A stretch of DNA of 22,759 nt, taken from contig URNY01000023.1 of NCBI GenBank assembly GCA_900549375.1, forward strand, positions 1-22,759. The letters run 5' to 3'. This DNA comes from an uncultured Bacteroidales bacterium. GTDB taxonomy: Bacteria; Bacteroidota; Bacteroidia; Bacteroidales; Muribaculaceae. Shown here piece after piece: positions 13,832-21,923 of the stretch. The first letter of the stretch is position 1, and every line of letters begins with the position of its first letter. Position numbers and translations under genes: made by a program. The notes beneath the pieces are model-generated. The model worked only from the letters and a program-made list of their open reading frames with translations. It made no database searches and was not told where the DNA came from.

Positions 13832-16800
13832 ATGAAACAAATGCTGACAACGCTCTGCCTCGTGCTGGCGACTGTTTTCTCCGCTATGGGTGCTTCCCCG
13901 GGAGAAGAATCGCGCGCAAGGAGAGTCCCGACCGTCACCGGTGACGGCACGAAGATTTATGGAGAGGTCACCTATTCCAACTCCATGAACGATATCGAAA
14001 ATCCCGCCGATGCAATAACGTGGGGTCTCTATTCCTTCAGCGCGACTTCCCCGATCGTGATGAAGCCGGAGAGCATCCACAAAACGCTAAGTGCCAACGG
14101 GGGTGGCACCTACCGGAAAGGCAAGGTGTATTTCACCTCATATTACGAGGATTATACCGGCGATCTCGGCTATCTCTACTTCGTCGAGATGGATTTCGCC
14201 AACCCCGAAAATATCGAGCGTCATGCCCTCCGTCCCGACACCTACGGCGCCATCGCTGCCGATATGACCTACGACCCGGTCGGCGATAAAATCTATGGTG
14301 TCTCTTTCGACCCCGCCGACAACACCGGCAGCACCTATGTTCTCGCCGACTATGACATCTCTACCGGTTATCCCACGAAAGTGGCTTCGATCGACCGCAT
14401 GTCGGCAATCGCCTGCGATAACCTCGGCCAGCTCTGGGGCGTCCGCTATTCCGATGGCAAACTCTGCCGCATCAACAAGGTGGATGCCACTGTGACCCCC
14501 GTGGGCGACACCGGCGTTAACCCCATCTACAACGGCTCGGCCTGCTTCGACTTCGAGACGGGCAAACTCTACTGGAGCACCGCCGAACGCACCACAGAAC
14601 TCTCCGGTCTCTATGAAATCAATATCAACACCGGTGCCGCAAGCCTGATTGCCAACTATCCCGATGGCGAGATGCTCTCCACCCTCTTCATCCCGCGCGC
14701 CGACGACAAGACTCTGCTGAACACCGTCAGCGATCTGAAGGCCAACTTCTCCGGTAGTTCTCTCGAAGGAACTATCTCCTTCAACGCTCCTTCCGCCACA
14801 AAGAACAACACTTCCCTCTCGGGAGATGTCACCGTAAGCGGATATCTCGACGGCACTCTCAACTTCTCCATCCCTGTGGCTCCCGGCGCTGCCGTTTCGC
14901 GCCCCTACACCCTTACGCAGGGCATGCATAATTTCAAGGTTGTGGCCACTCATCCAACCGGCGGAAGATCTGAATTCGCCTCGCTCGATTTCTATGTAGG
15001 CTCCGACGGTCCGGCCGCCGTGACAGATCTCAAAGCCGAAAAAACGGCTGCAAATACCGTTCATCTCACCTGGACTCAGCCCTCCGAAGGCGAGCATGGA
15101 GGCACCGTGAATCCCAATCTCATCTACTATAAGATCACACGTCAGCCTGACAACAAAGTGCTCACGGAAGAGGCCACCGGCACAGAGTATACCGACAATC
15201 TTCCGGCTCAGCTCCTGCGCCGCTACACCTACGAGGTAACCGGTTACTACCGCAATATGGAGGGCGCCACGGCCACTTCGCCCGCAGTAGAGGCAGGTGC
15301 GCCCGCAGCACTCCCCTACAAGCAGACTTTCGACACTTTCAACGATTATCTCACTTTCGTGGAGCGCGACGACAATCCCGACACCGAACGTCCCGCGGAG
15401 GGATATTGGGATTGGTATTCCGATGAGAAGTGCGCCGGATATAAATACCATACGCTTCTCCCCGGCGACGACTGGCTCATCACTCCTGGTTTCGAACTCA
15501 AAGCCGGAATGAGCTATCGCCTCAAATTCAACGTAAGGACAAGCAGCCGCTATTATCCCGAAACTCTTGAGGTCAGAATGGGTCACGGCTATTCTCCCGA
15601 GGAGATGAACAAGACGCTGCTCAAACGCACCGATATCCTTACCCCCGACCTGAAATATGTGGAACGCGAGATTGTATTCGATGTTCCCGAGGACGGCAAC
15701 TGGTATATCGGTTTCCACGCCGTAACCAAGAAAGGCCAGTACTTCCTTTATATCGACGATGTGGCCCTTGAGGAGGGCGTGTCGATGTCCGCTCCCGGCC
15801 TCGCCACGGAAATCGAAGTTGTTCCAGGATCGGAACCTTCCAAGGTAGATGTTTCTTTCAAGGCTCCGGCAGTCGACCTGTTCGGCAATGCTCTCGCAGA
15901 TCTTACGGAAATCAAGGTGCTCCGCGGCGACAAGCCCGTGAAGACTTTCACTTCCGCCGATGCTCTTGCTCCCGGCAACAAGATGTCTTTCACCGATACG
16001 GACGTGCCCGCAGGTAAAAACACGTATTCTATCGTTGCTTCCAACTCGCACGGCGCAGGAAATCCTGTGGAGGCTGAGGTCTTCGCCGGTCTCGATGTGC
16101 CCGCGGCTGTGGCTTCGGCTACTCATACTACTGCCGACGGCAAAAACGCTGTGGTGAAATGGACCGCCTCGACAACAGGCGCACACGGAGGCAGCGTGGC
16201 TTACGAACCGGTGAAATACCGTATCTACGACCGCTATGAGAACGTGGTGGCCGACAATGTAGAAGGCACCGAATGGACCCACACAACAATCGATACCTCC
16301 AAAGGCCAGCTCAACATGTACTACTATGTATGCCCGGTCAACACCGCAGGCGAGGGTGAAGGCGCCGTTACCGGTTTCATCACCTATGGCAAACCATATC
16401 AGGATGCTTTTGCCGAATCGTTCGCCGGAGGCAAGGGAACAACCACAAGCGACTGGATGATCTCGCTCATCACTCCCTCCCCCTACGACAACGGTTTCTA
16501 TGGCCGCTATTTCGCATTCAGCCATAATCCCAATGACAAAGACCGTGGCCCGAAACCCGAAGCTCAGGATAAAGACGGCGGCATGCTCGTGGCTTATACC
16601 GACTTCATCGATGTTGAATCGCGCATGATATCCCCGAAAATCAATGTCTCCGGTCTTCGCAATCCTGTTCTCTCTTTCTGGTTCTATCATTACTACAACC
16701 CGGATCTTGAAAACGGTTACTCCACCGAGAAGGAGACCATGACCGTTGAGACTTATATCGATGGCGAATACAAGGCTCTCACAGAGAAACCGATTCTCCT

Positions 16801-18325
16801 CATCAACGGCAATGGCTGGTACCGCTATGATCTTCCCCTCAAGGAGGCTGTAGGCGCGAAGGATTTCCAGATAGCTTTCCGCACTCACAACTATATCAGC
16901 TACGACATGCACGTGGATAATATCACTGTCCACGACACTCCCGACAACGACCTGCAGATCCAGTCGTTCACTCTTCCGGCAAACATCGCCGTGAATTCCA
17001 CGCGCAATGCTTCCGTGACGGTGTTCAACAACGGTATTCTTCCCACCCGCGATTTCAAGGTTGTTCTCTATCGCGACGACAAGAAAGTGGCCGAGCAGAC
17101 ACCGGATACCGAACTCGCTTTCGCCAAATCCGCAACGTTCAGGTTCCCGGTTTCCCCGGATATCGTGCAGGCCGGCAAGAACTTTAAATACCATGCGGTG
17201 GTCGAATTCGATGCCGACGCCAACCCTGCCGACAACAAGTCGCAGACCGTTACCGTTCAGATTCCGGGCAATACTCTTCCCAAAGTTGCCGATCTCAAGG
17301 GACGTGTTGCCGACAGTAAGGTCGTGCTCAGCTGGAGCGAACCCGACATGACTGCGCCCGGCACCGTAACCGACGGCTTCGAGGGTTACGAGGCTTTCAC
17401 TATCACTAACTTCGGCAGCTGGCAGCTTTACGATATCGATGGCAGTCTCACCTACACCATCTCCAACAGCGGCTCCGCGTCGGGCGATTATGAATATCCC
17501 AACGCCGGCTCGCAGATGGCTTTCCAGGTTTTCAATCCTTCGGCTATCGACATGAAGGGCGATCTCTGGACTCCTTATCTCGGCAACCAGATGGCCGTAT
17601 GTTTCGCGGCTGCCGAGCGCAACAACGACGACTGGCTGATCTCCCCCGAAGTGAAGGGCGGCTCGAAGGTTTCCTTCATGGCCCGCAGCGTGGTCGATTC
17701 CTATGGTCTCGATAAGATCCGCTTCTGCTGGACTGATGTCGAGGAACCGACTGTGGCCGATTTCCGCCAGCTTGAGCAGACAATCTCCGTGCCCGCAAAA
17801 GACTGGACACGCTATGAGTTCACTCTCCCCGAGAATGCCCTGCATTTCGCCATCAACTGCGTCTCGGAACAGACCTACGCTCTGCTCATCGATGAGGTAA
17901 GCTATGAAAGCGCCAATGCCGATGTGCTCGAGTTCCGCGGATATAACGTTTATCGCGACGGCGTCAAACTCAACGATGAGATTGTGGAGGAGAATGATTT
18001 CACCGATCCGCAGCCTCTCGGCGCTACTGAAAACCGCGTATACAACGTTTCGGCTGTCTACGACAAGGGTGAGTCCTGCCTCTCCAACGATGCGATGGTT
18101 TCACTCTCTTCGGTTGAAGAGATTGCCGACACATCGATGCTTGTCCGCGCAGGCAAGGGTATGATTGAGATCTTCAACGCCGGCGGCGCTGAGGTCAGCA
18201 TCATCGACATCAACGGCATCAGCAGCTTCTGCAGCGAGGTCGGCGACTATGCCTGCGTTTCGCTCTCCGCAGGCATCTATCTCGTAAGATGCGGCGACAA
18301 GACCGTTAAGGCAATCGTGCGATAA
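13832..18325 (+). CDS. Giant secreted multidomain protein with choice-of-anchor-J/cleaved-adhesin-like and Fn3-like modules, T9SS-type tail
   Basis: This 1497-aa protein has a Sec signal peptide (MKQMLTTLCLVLATVFSAMGA). Residues about 40-290 look like a beta-propeller-like region (repeated short strands with GLYEININTG and YDPVGDKIYGVSFD motifs). Then come a beta-sandwich (about 295-390) and Fn3-like modules (about 394-490, 655-753, 753-853). Jelly-roll modules with the DDWLI(T/S)P and (Y/L)IDDV signatures lie at about 494-650, 854-1040 (variant) and 1180-1363. A CARDB-like module is at about 1040-1156, an Fn3 remnant with YNVYRDG and YDKGES at about 1366-1430, and a C-terminal tail ends in GIYLVRCGDKTVKAIVR. 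Such jelly-rolls occur in gingipain adhesin regions. A surface-adhesion or glycan-binding role is inferred. It follows the M6 protease gene by 30 nt and is probably co-transcribed with it. Confidence 0.85.
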   Translation: MKQMLTTLCLVLATVFSAMGASPGEESRARRVPTVTGDGTKIYGEVTYSNSMNDIENPADAITWGLYSFSATSPIVMKPESIHKTLSANGGGTYRKGKVYFTSYYEDYTGDLGYLYFVEMDFANPENIERHALRPDTYGAIAADMTYDPVGDKIYGVSFDPADNTGSTYVLADYDISTGYPTKVASIDRMSAIACDNLGQLWGVRYSDGKLCRINKVDATVTPVGDTGVNPIYNGSACFDFETGKLYWSTAERTTELSGLYEININTGAASLIANYPDGEMLSTLFIPRADDKTLLNTVSDLKANFSGSSLEGTISFNAPSATKNNTSLSGDVTVSGYLDGTLNFSIPVAPGAAVSRPYTLTQGMHNFKVVATHPTGGRSEFASLDFYVGSDGPAAVTDLKAEKTAANTVHLTWTQPSEGEHGGTVNPNLIYYKITRQPDNKVLTEEATGTEYTDNLPAQLLRRYTYEVTGYYRNMEGATATSPAVEAGAPAALPYKQTFDTFNDYLTFVERDDNPDTERPAEGYWDWYSDEKCAGYKYHTLLPGDDWLITPGFELKAGMSYRLKFNVRTSSRYYPETLEVRMGHGYSPEEMNKTLLKRTDILTPDLKYVEREIVFDVPEDGNWYIGFHAVTKKGQYFLYIDDVALEEGVSMSAPGLATEIEVVPGSEPSKVDVSFKAPAVDLFGNALADLTEIKVLRGDKPVKTFTSADALAPGNKMSFTDTDVPAGKNTYSIVASNSHGAGNPVEAEVFAGLDVPAAVASATHTTADGKNAVVKWTASTTGAHGGSVAYEPVKYRIYDRYENVVADNVEGTEWTHTTIDTSKGQLNMYYYVCPVNTAGEGEGAVTGFITYGKPYQDAFAESFAGGKGTTTSDWMISLITPSPYDNGFYGRYFAFSHNPNDKDRGPKPEAQDKDGGMLVAYTDFIDVESRMISPKINVSGLRNPVLSFWFYHYYNPDLENGYSTEKETMTVETYIDGEYKALTEKPILLINGNGWYRYDLPLKEAVGAKDFQIAFRTHNYISYDMHVDNITVHDTPDNDLQIQSFTLPANIAVNSTRNASVTVFNNGILPTRDFKVVLYRDDKKVAEQTPDTELAFAKSATFRFPVSPDIVQAGKNFKYHAVVEFDADANPADNKSQTVTVQIPGNTLPKVADLKGRVADSKVVLSWSEPDMTAPGTVTDGFEGYEAFTITNFGSWQLYDIDGSLTYTISNSGSASGDYEYPNAGSQMAFQVFNPSAIDMKGDLWTPYLGNQMAVCFAAAERNNDDWLISPEVKGGSKVSFMARSVVDSYGLDKIRFCWTDVEEPTVADFRQLEQTISVPAKDWTRYEFTLPENALHFAINCVSEQTYALLIDEVSYESANADVLEFRGYNVYRDGVKLNDEIVEENDFTDPQPLGATENRVYNVSAVYDKGESCLSNDAMVSLSSVEEIADTSMLVRAGKGMIEIFNAGGAEVSIIDINGISSFCSEVGDYACVSLSAGIYLVRCGDKTVKAIVR

Positions 18326-18334
18326 CTATCCCTG

Positions 18335-18397
18335 ATCCGGTGCCGGATTTCCGACGGCTTCCAAGCCGTGGAGATCCGACACCGGATTTCTTTTTTC
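18335..18397 (+). terminator. Strong hairpin with T-run between the two giant genes
   Basis: A long stem pairs ATCCGGTG (18335-18342) with CACCGGAT (18380-18387), then CGGAT with ATCCG, TTCC with GGAG-type pairs, and the inner ACGGCTT (18354-18360) with AAGCCGT (18363-18369) around a 2-nt loop, with one mismatch and one bulge. A T-rich run follows (18387-18398). It lies 10 nt after the 1497-aa gene and ends about 22 nt before the next ATG, leaving no room for a standard promoter. Confidence 0.8.
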
Positions 18398-18419
18398 TCA
18401 TTTCTAACAACTTTTTCTT

Positions 18420-21350
18420 ATGAAAGGAAAATTACTTTTTACCCTGTTGGCGGGCGTTGCCTTCGGCCTCAGTGCCCAAGCACCCTATACTCCGCCCTTC
18501 TCCGAGAACTTTAACAGCGGTATGGGAGAATTTACCGCTGCCGGAACAAACCCCGTAAAAACATTGAGTTATTATGGTTACAATAACTCTTCTGGCCTGC
18601 AATATGCGGGCACTACAGATGCCGCTGCCGATGCTTGGCTCTTTACACCCGCCCTTAATCTCAAGTCCGGTTTAATATATAAGCTTACTTACAAGGCTAA
18701 AACAACTGCCTCCGGCAAAACCAATAAGGTAGAGTGGAAAGTCGGAAATGCAGCCTCTGCCGATGCAATGACCACAAGCCTTGGAGATCCCATTTCTTAT
18801 ACATACAATTATAGTAGTTGGGAATCTACGACTCTAAATATATCCGTTGCAACCGATGGCGTTTATTATTTAGGAATGCACGTGATCAGCGAGGCTGACC
18901 AGGGGAATTTCTATTTCGATAATTTCGAATTGGAAGCAGGCGTTAGTGCTCTTGCGCCCGCAGTTCCTACGGCTGCCACGCCTCATTTTGCTGTTGAAAA
19001 CAATCAACTCAAAACTACTATCAACATCAACGTTCCGACTCAGAATGTCTCGGGCCAAGACCTCTCCGGCGAGCTGACGATAAAAGTGCTCCGCGATGAT
19101 GCCGAAACCCCCGTTACTCTCACCGCGCAGCCGGGCGCTGTTGCATCTTTCATCGACGCGAATGCTCCGCTGAAAAGTGCTACTTATACCGTTACTTGCC
19201 TTTCCGGTACGGATGAAAGTAAAGCGCTCGAGGTCACGGCCAATCCGAGCATAGGAACGCCCAGAGCTGTAGAGAATTTCGCGGCTACGCAAAATGGCAA
19301 TCAGTTCACGCTCACTTGGGATGCCGTGACCGAAGCTACCAACAGCAGCACTATCTTCATCCCCTCCAAGGTGCTTTACACCGTGAAATGTGGCGCAGTT
19401 GTTGTTGCCGACAAGATTGCCGCAACTACGACTTCCTATACCGCTCCTAAACCCGAGGCAGGACAGGAGGCTCTGACATTTACAATCACCGCTCATTTCG
19501 CCACTACCAACTCCGCGGCCGTTAATTCAGATTCCTATATTGTTGGCGATCCTTTGACAGGTGAATTCCGCGAATCCTTCACCACCGCAGATGACCGCAT
19601 GGGCTACGCCAACAGCATTTGGACGGTAGAGAATAACAATACAAATGCTTGGAAACCAAGTGTAGGATCATCCTATCCGACCATTAATCCTCAGGACGGC
19701 GACAAAGGATGTCTTGAATTCTATTATTCGACCTCTGCGGATTTAAAAATATGGTCGCCTCAGCTCGATCTGTCATCTCTCACAAATCCCAAACTCAAAT
19801 TCTGGGTATATCTCAATCCGAGCAACTACTATGAGACGAAGATTCAGCCCGGATTCGAAATCACAACAGGAGATGTGCTTCTCGGCGAGGAGATCAATTT
19901 GAAATCGGGAGATGCGGCCGGATGGAAAGAATTCACATTCAATGTTCCCGAACAGGCTCTTTCGGGTGTTACCCGGCTTATGTTTGTAGGTAAAGGTGGA
20001 ACATACGGCCATATTTATATCGATAACATCAGCATCCTCCAATATTTCGACCATAACCTTGCTGTCGAGATCGCCGCTCCCGTCAAGAAACTCTCTATCG
20101 GCGAGAAAGTGGAGTTCCCCGCGAAAGTGATCAACAAGGGTGCCAACGCCGAAGAGGAATGGACAGCGGCTCTCTATGCTGACAATGAAATGGTAAGCGA
20201 AGTTGAGACCCTTCCCGTGCCCGAATCCGGCTCAGTGGATATTTCTATCCCCTTCACCGCCCTTCCCAAATATGCCGGCAAGGATGTAGTGTTCGAGGTT
20301 AGACTGAGCCTCACCGGCGATGGCGACACATCCGACAACACAGCTTCGGTGACAATCCCCGTTGTAGAAAATACGCTCGCTGTAGCCACCGGGCTGCAGG
20401 CTCAATCCGGACAGAACTCAGTCACCCTCTCCTGGACCGCTCCCGTCGTCTCTACAGAGCCTGCAGAGGAGCCCGTGACCGAATCCTTCGAAGACTGGGA
20501 GAACGGTGCCACAACGCCCCAAAACGGCTGGGTTTTCATCGATGTTGACGGCATCGCCCAGAAAGGTCTCAACAATCTTAACTCCGGCACGAAATTCGCC
20601 GCAATGGTTACAGAGAACATCGTAGGCGATTATAGCAATCCCGCAGTTACTGCTTATGATGGAAACAAATGTCTTGCAATGACTCCTCCGACTGCATATA
20701 ATGCTACTTCTGATAACTGGATAATATCTCCGGAAGTTAAACCCGGATCAGAGATCTCTTTCTATGTTCAGATTAATACTGCGTATAGTTCGTTATCCGG
20801 TCAAAAGATAACGATTCTGTCTTCTACAGGCGGAACAACATCCGATGATTTCACAGTAATAGAAGATCAGTATATCTCAGCAAAGGGTTCATGGGAGGAG
20901 CACACCTGCACTTTGCCCGCCGGAGCAAAACGTTTTGCAGTCAGGTTTAACAGCAGCATGGGCTCAGATATGGTTCTCCTCTTCGATTCCTTCAAATTCA
21001 CATCGAATAGTGCTCCCGCTGTGCATACAGGCTATAACCTCTATCGCAACCACGAGCTGATTGCTGCCGCGCTCCCTGCAACGCAGACCACCTATACCGA
21101 CACGGAGGCTGAAGAGGGTAAGAACCACACATACCACCTCACCGCCCTCTACGACAAAGGAGAGTCCAACTACAGCGAATCTGCAACCGGCCATATCGGC
21201 ACGCTGACCGCTGTCGAGGAGATTGAGATCGGCGCCGACGCAGAGGCCGAATACTACAGCCTCCAGGGCATCCGCCTCGCCTCCCCCGCCCCCGGCCAGA
21301 TCGTCATCGTCCGCAAAGCCGGCCGCACCTTCAAAGCCATAATCCGCTAA
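18420..21350 (+). CDS. Secreted multidomain protein with three choice-of-anchor-J-like modules, Fn3-like modules and T9SS-type tail
   Basis: This 976-aa paralogue-like neighbour starts with a signal peptide (MKGKLLFTLLAGVAFGLSAQA). The module order is jelly-roll 1 (about 22-175, DAWLFTP and FYFDNFELEAG), Fn3-like (about 185-285 and 285-380), jelly-roll 2 (about 381-540, IWSPQLDLSSL and IYIDNISI), a CARDB-like module (about 545-650), jelly-roll 3 (about 680-862, DNWIISPEVKPGSEISF), an Fn3 remnant with YNLYRN and YDKGES (about 868-915), and a C-terminal tail ending GRTFKAIIR. This order matches the last two thirds of the 1497-aa protein, so the two probably arose by tandem duplication. The jelly-roll regions are much more AT-rich than the rest of the gene. 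The function is unknown; surface adhesion or polymer binding is a reasonable inference. Confidence 0.85.
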   Translation: MKGKLLFTLLAGVAFGLSAQAPYTPPFSENFNSGMGEFTAAGTNPVKTLSYYGYNNSSGLQYAGTTDAAADAWLFTPALNLKSGLIYKLTYKAKTTASGKTNKVEWKVGNAASADAMTTSLGDPISYTYNYSSWESTTLNISVATDGVYYLGMHVISEADQGNFYFDNFELEAGVSALAPAVPTAATPHFAVENNQLKTTININVPTQNVSGQDLSGELTIKVLRDDAETPVTLTAQPGAVASFIDANAPLKSATYTVTCLSGTDESKALEVTANPSIGTPRAVENFAATQNGNQFTLTWDAVTEATNSSTIFIPSKVLYTVKCGAVVVADKIAATTTSYTAPKPEAGQEALTFTITAHFATTNSAAVNSDSYIVGDPLTGEFRESFTTADDRMGYANSIWTVENNNTNAWKPSVGSSYPTINPQDGDKGCLEFYYSTSADLKIWSPQLDLSSLTNPKLKFWVYLNPSNYYETKIQPGFEITTGDVLLGEEINLKSGDAAGWKEFTFNVPEQALSGVTRLMFVGKGGTYGHIYIDNISILQYFDHNLAVEIAAPVKKLSIGEKVEFPAKVINKGANAEEEWTAALYADNEMVSEVETLPVPESGSVDISIPFTALPKYAGKDVVFEVRLSLTGDGDTSDNTASVTIPVVENTLAVATGLQAQSGQNSVTLSWTAPVVSTEPAEEPVTESFEDWENGATTPQNGWVFIDVDGIAQKGLNNLNSGTKFAAMVTENIVGDYSNPAVTAYDGNKCLAMTPPTAYNATSDNWIISPEVKPGSEISFYVQINTAYSSLSGQKITILSSTGGTTSDDFTVIEDQYISAKGSWEEHTCTLPAGAKRFAVRFNSSMGSDMVLLFDSFKFTSNSAPAVHTGYNLYRNHELIAAALPATQTTYTDTEAEEGKNHTYHLTALYDKGESNYSESATGHIGTLTAVEEIEIGADAEAEYYSLQGIRLASPAPGQIVIVRKAGRTFKAIIR

Positions 21351-21361
21351 CACCAGTACAC

Positions 21362-21405
21362 ATGCAAAAAAATAGGCTGTTTTTCAACAGCCTATTTTTT
21401 TGCAT
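21362..21405. terminator. Bidirectional intrinsic terminator after the adhesin genes
   Basis: A perfect 20-bp inverted repeat (arms 21362-21381 and 21386-21405, 4-nt loop) has an ATAGGCTGTT core with A-run and T-run flanks. It begins 12 nt after the 976-aa gene stop. It would also stop leftward transcription from the four-helix-bundle gene and guaA. Its design is the same as the terminator at 1968-2014, though the sequence differs. Confidence 0.9.
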
Positions 21406-21486
21406 ATGTATCGGTGAATTTTGAATTTTGAATGTGGAATTTTGAATTAATTGACGCGAAAGGATTTATTAATGTTGGATGTTGAG

Positions 21487-21846
21487 TTATTTTAGGCGGA
21501 GCGATTTTGTTATGCTTACAAGCATTTTTAAGAGCTCGCAGGAATCGTCTTTCAGGCTTTCATATTGAGCTTTATCAAGGAATTCCGTTTTGAAGAGTAA
21601 TTCAATCCAATACTCCGTTTCGCGTGCTTCCTTCAGCGAAATATATACCTTGCTTTCAAATTCCTTCGGCGATATCGCTTCCTGAGCCTCATGGAGGTTG
21701 GCTCCAACGGAGGTCCCGCTTCTTAGCAGTTGTTTTGAAATTACGGATTCTTGTTTCTCGTAATTAAGCCATTTGTAAAGATTCACGATGCGCACTGCAA
21801 AATCCATGGATTTAATAAGCACAGCATTGTTTTCTCGTCTCCCCAT
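21487..21846 (-). CDS. Four-helix-bundle protein, 23S rRNA intervening-sequence (S23/IVP) family
   Basis: This 119-aa, highly helical protein matches the family found in 23S rRNA intervening sequences of Leptospira and Coxiella and as stand-alone genes in Bacteroidetes. The diagnostic segments are the opening MDFAVRIVNLYKWL helix (from residue 14), QLLRSGTSVGANLHEAQEA (about 39-57), SPKEFESKVYISLKEARETE (about 59-78), and YWIELL with a C-terminal LLKMLVSITKSL helix. Homologues form pentamers and resemble Avd accessory proteins of diversity-generating retroelements, but no reverse transcriptase or template repeat is nearby. Its molecular function is not established. It is less GC-rich than the neighbouring guaA and its ends lie inside inverted repeats, suggesting acquisition as a cassette. 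Confidence 0.85.
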   Translation of the reverse strand: MGRRENNAVLIKSMDFAVRIVNLYKWLNYEKQESVISKQLLRSGTSVGANLHEAQEAISPKEFESKVYISLKEARETEYWIELLFKTEFLDKAQYESLKDDSCELLKMLVSITKSLRLK

Positions 21847-21917
21847 AATTCAACATTCAAAATCGCGAAATCATTCTGCGTCAAATAATTCAACATTCAA
21901 AATTCCCCATTCAAAAT
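21845..21917. repeat. Tandem copies of ATAATTCAACATTCAAAAT in the right flank
   Basis: The 19-mer ATAATTCAACATTCAAAAT occurs at 21845-21863 and again at 21885-21903, exactly 40 bp apart, with a partial copy ATTCAAAAT at 21909-21917. Reverse-strand relatives (TTTTGAAT) occur at 21421-21448 on the left side. The first copy overlaps the start codon of the four-helix-bundle gene. Confidence 0.75.
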
Positions 21918-21923
21918 TACTTC

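Larger units (their letters stand above)
21415..21919. mobile_element. Possible four-helix-bundle gene cassette bounded by imperfect inverted repeats of about 70 bp
   Basis: The left flank (21415-21490) and the reverse complement of the right flank (21845-21919) align over most of their length with a few gaps. Shared blocks, in order, are TTTTGAATG, GGAATTTTGAAT, TTGACGC, GATTT and ATGTTGA-TTAT. The stop codon of the enclosed gene lies in the left repeat and its start codon in the right repeat, so gene and repeats form one compact unit. No transposase is present, so any movement would need help in trans. Target-site duplication was not identified. The mobile nature is an inference from this architecture. 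Confidence 0.45.

Noticed and set aside
14138..17845. A 1235-codon open frame on the minus strand opposite the 1497-aa secreted protein gene
   Set aside because: The plus-strand frame has a signal peptide, recognisable modules and a T9SS-type tail. The reverse frame has none and is a by-product of codon bias (C-rich third positions) on the coding strand.
21415..21919. Diversity-generating retroelement, suggested by the Avd-like four-helix-bundle fold and nearby large surface proteins
   Set aside because: No reverse transcriptase gene and no template/variable repeat pair with adenine-specific differences were seen in the window.
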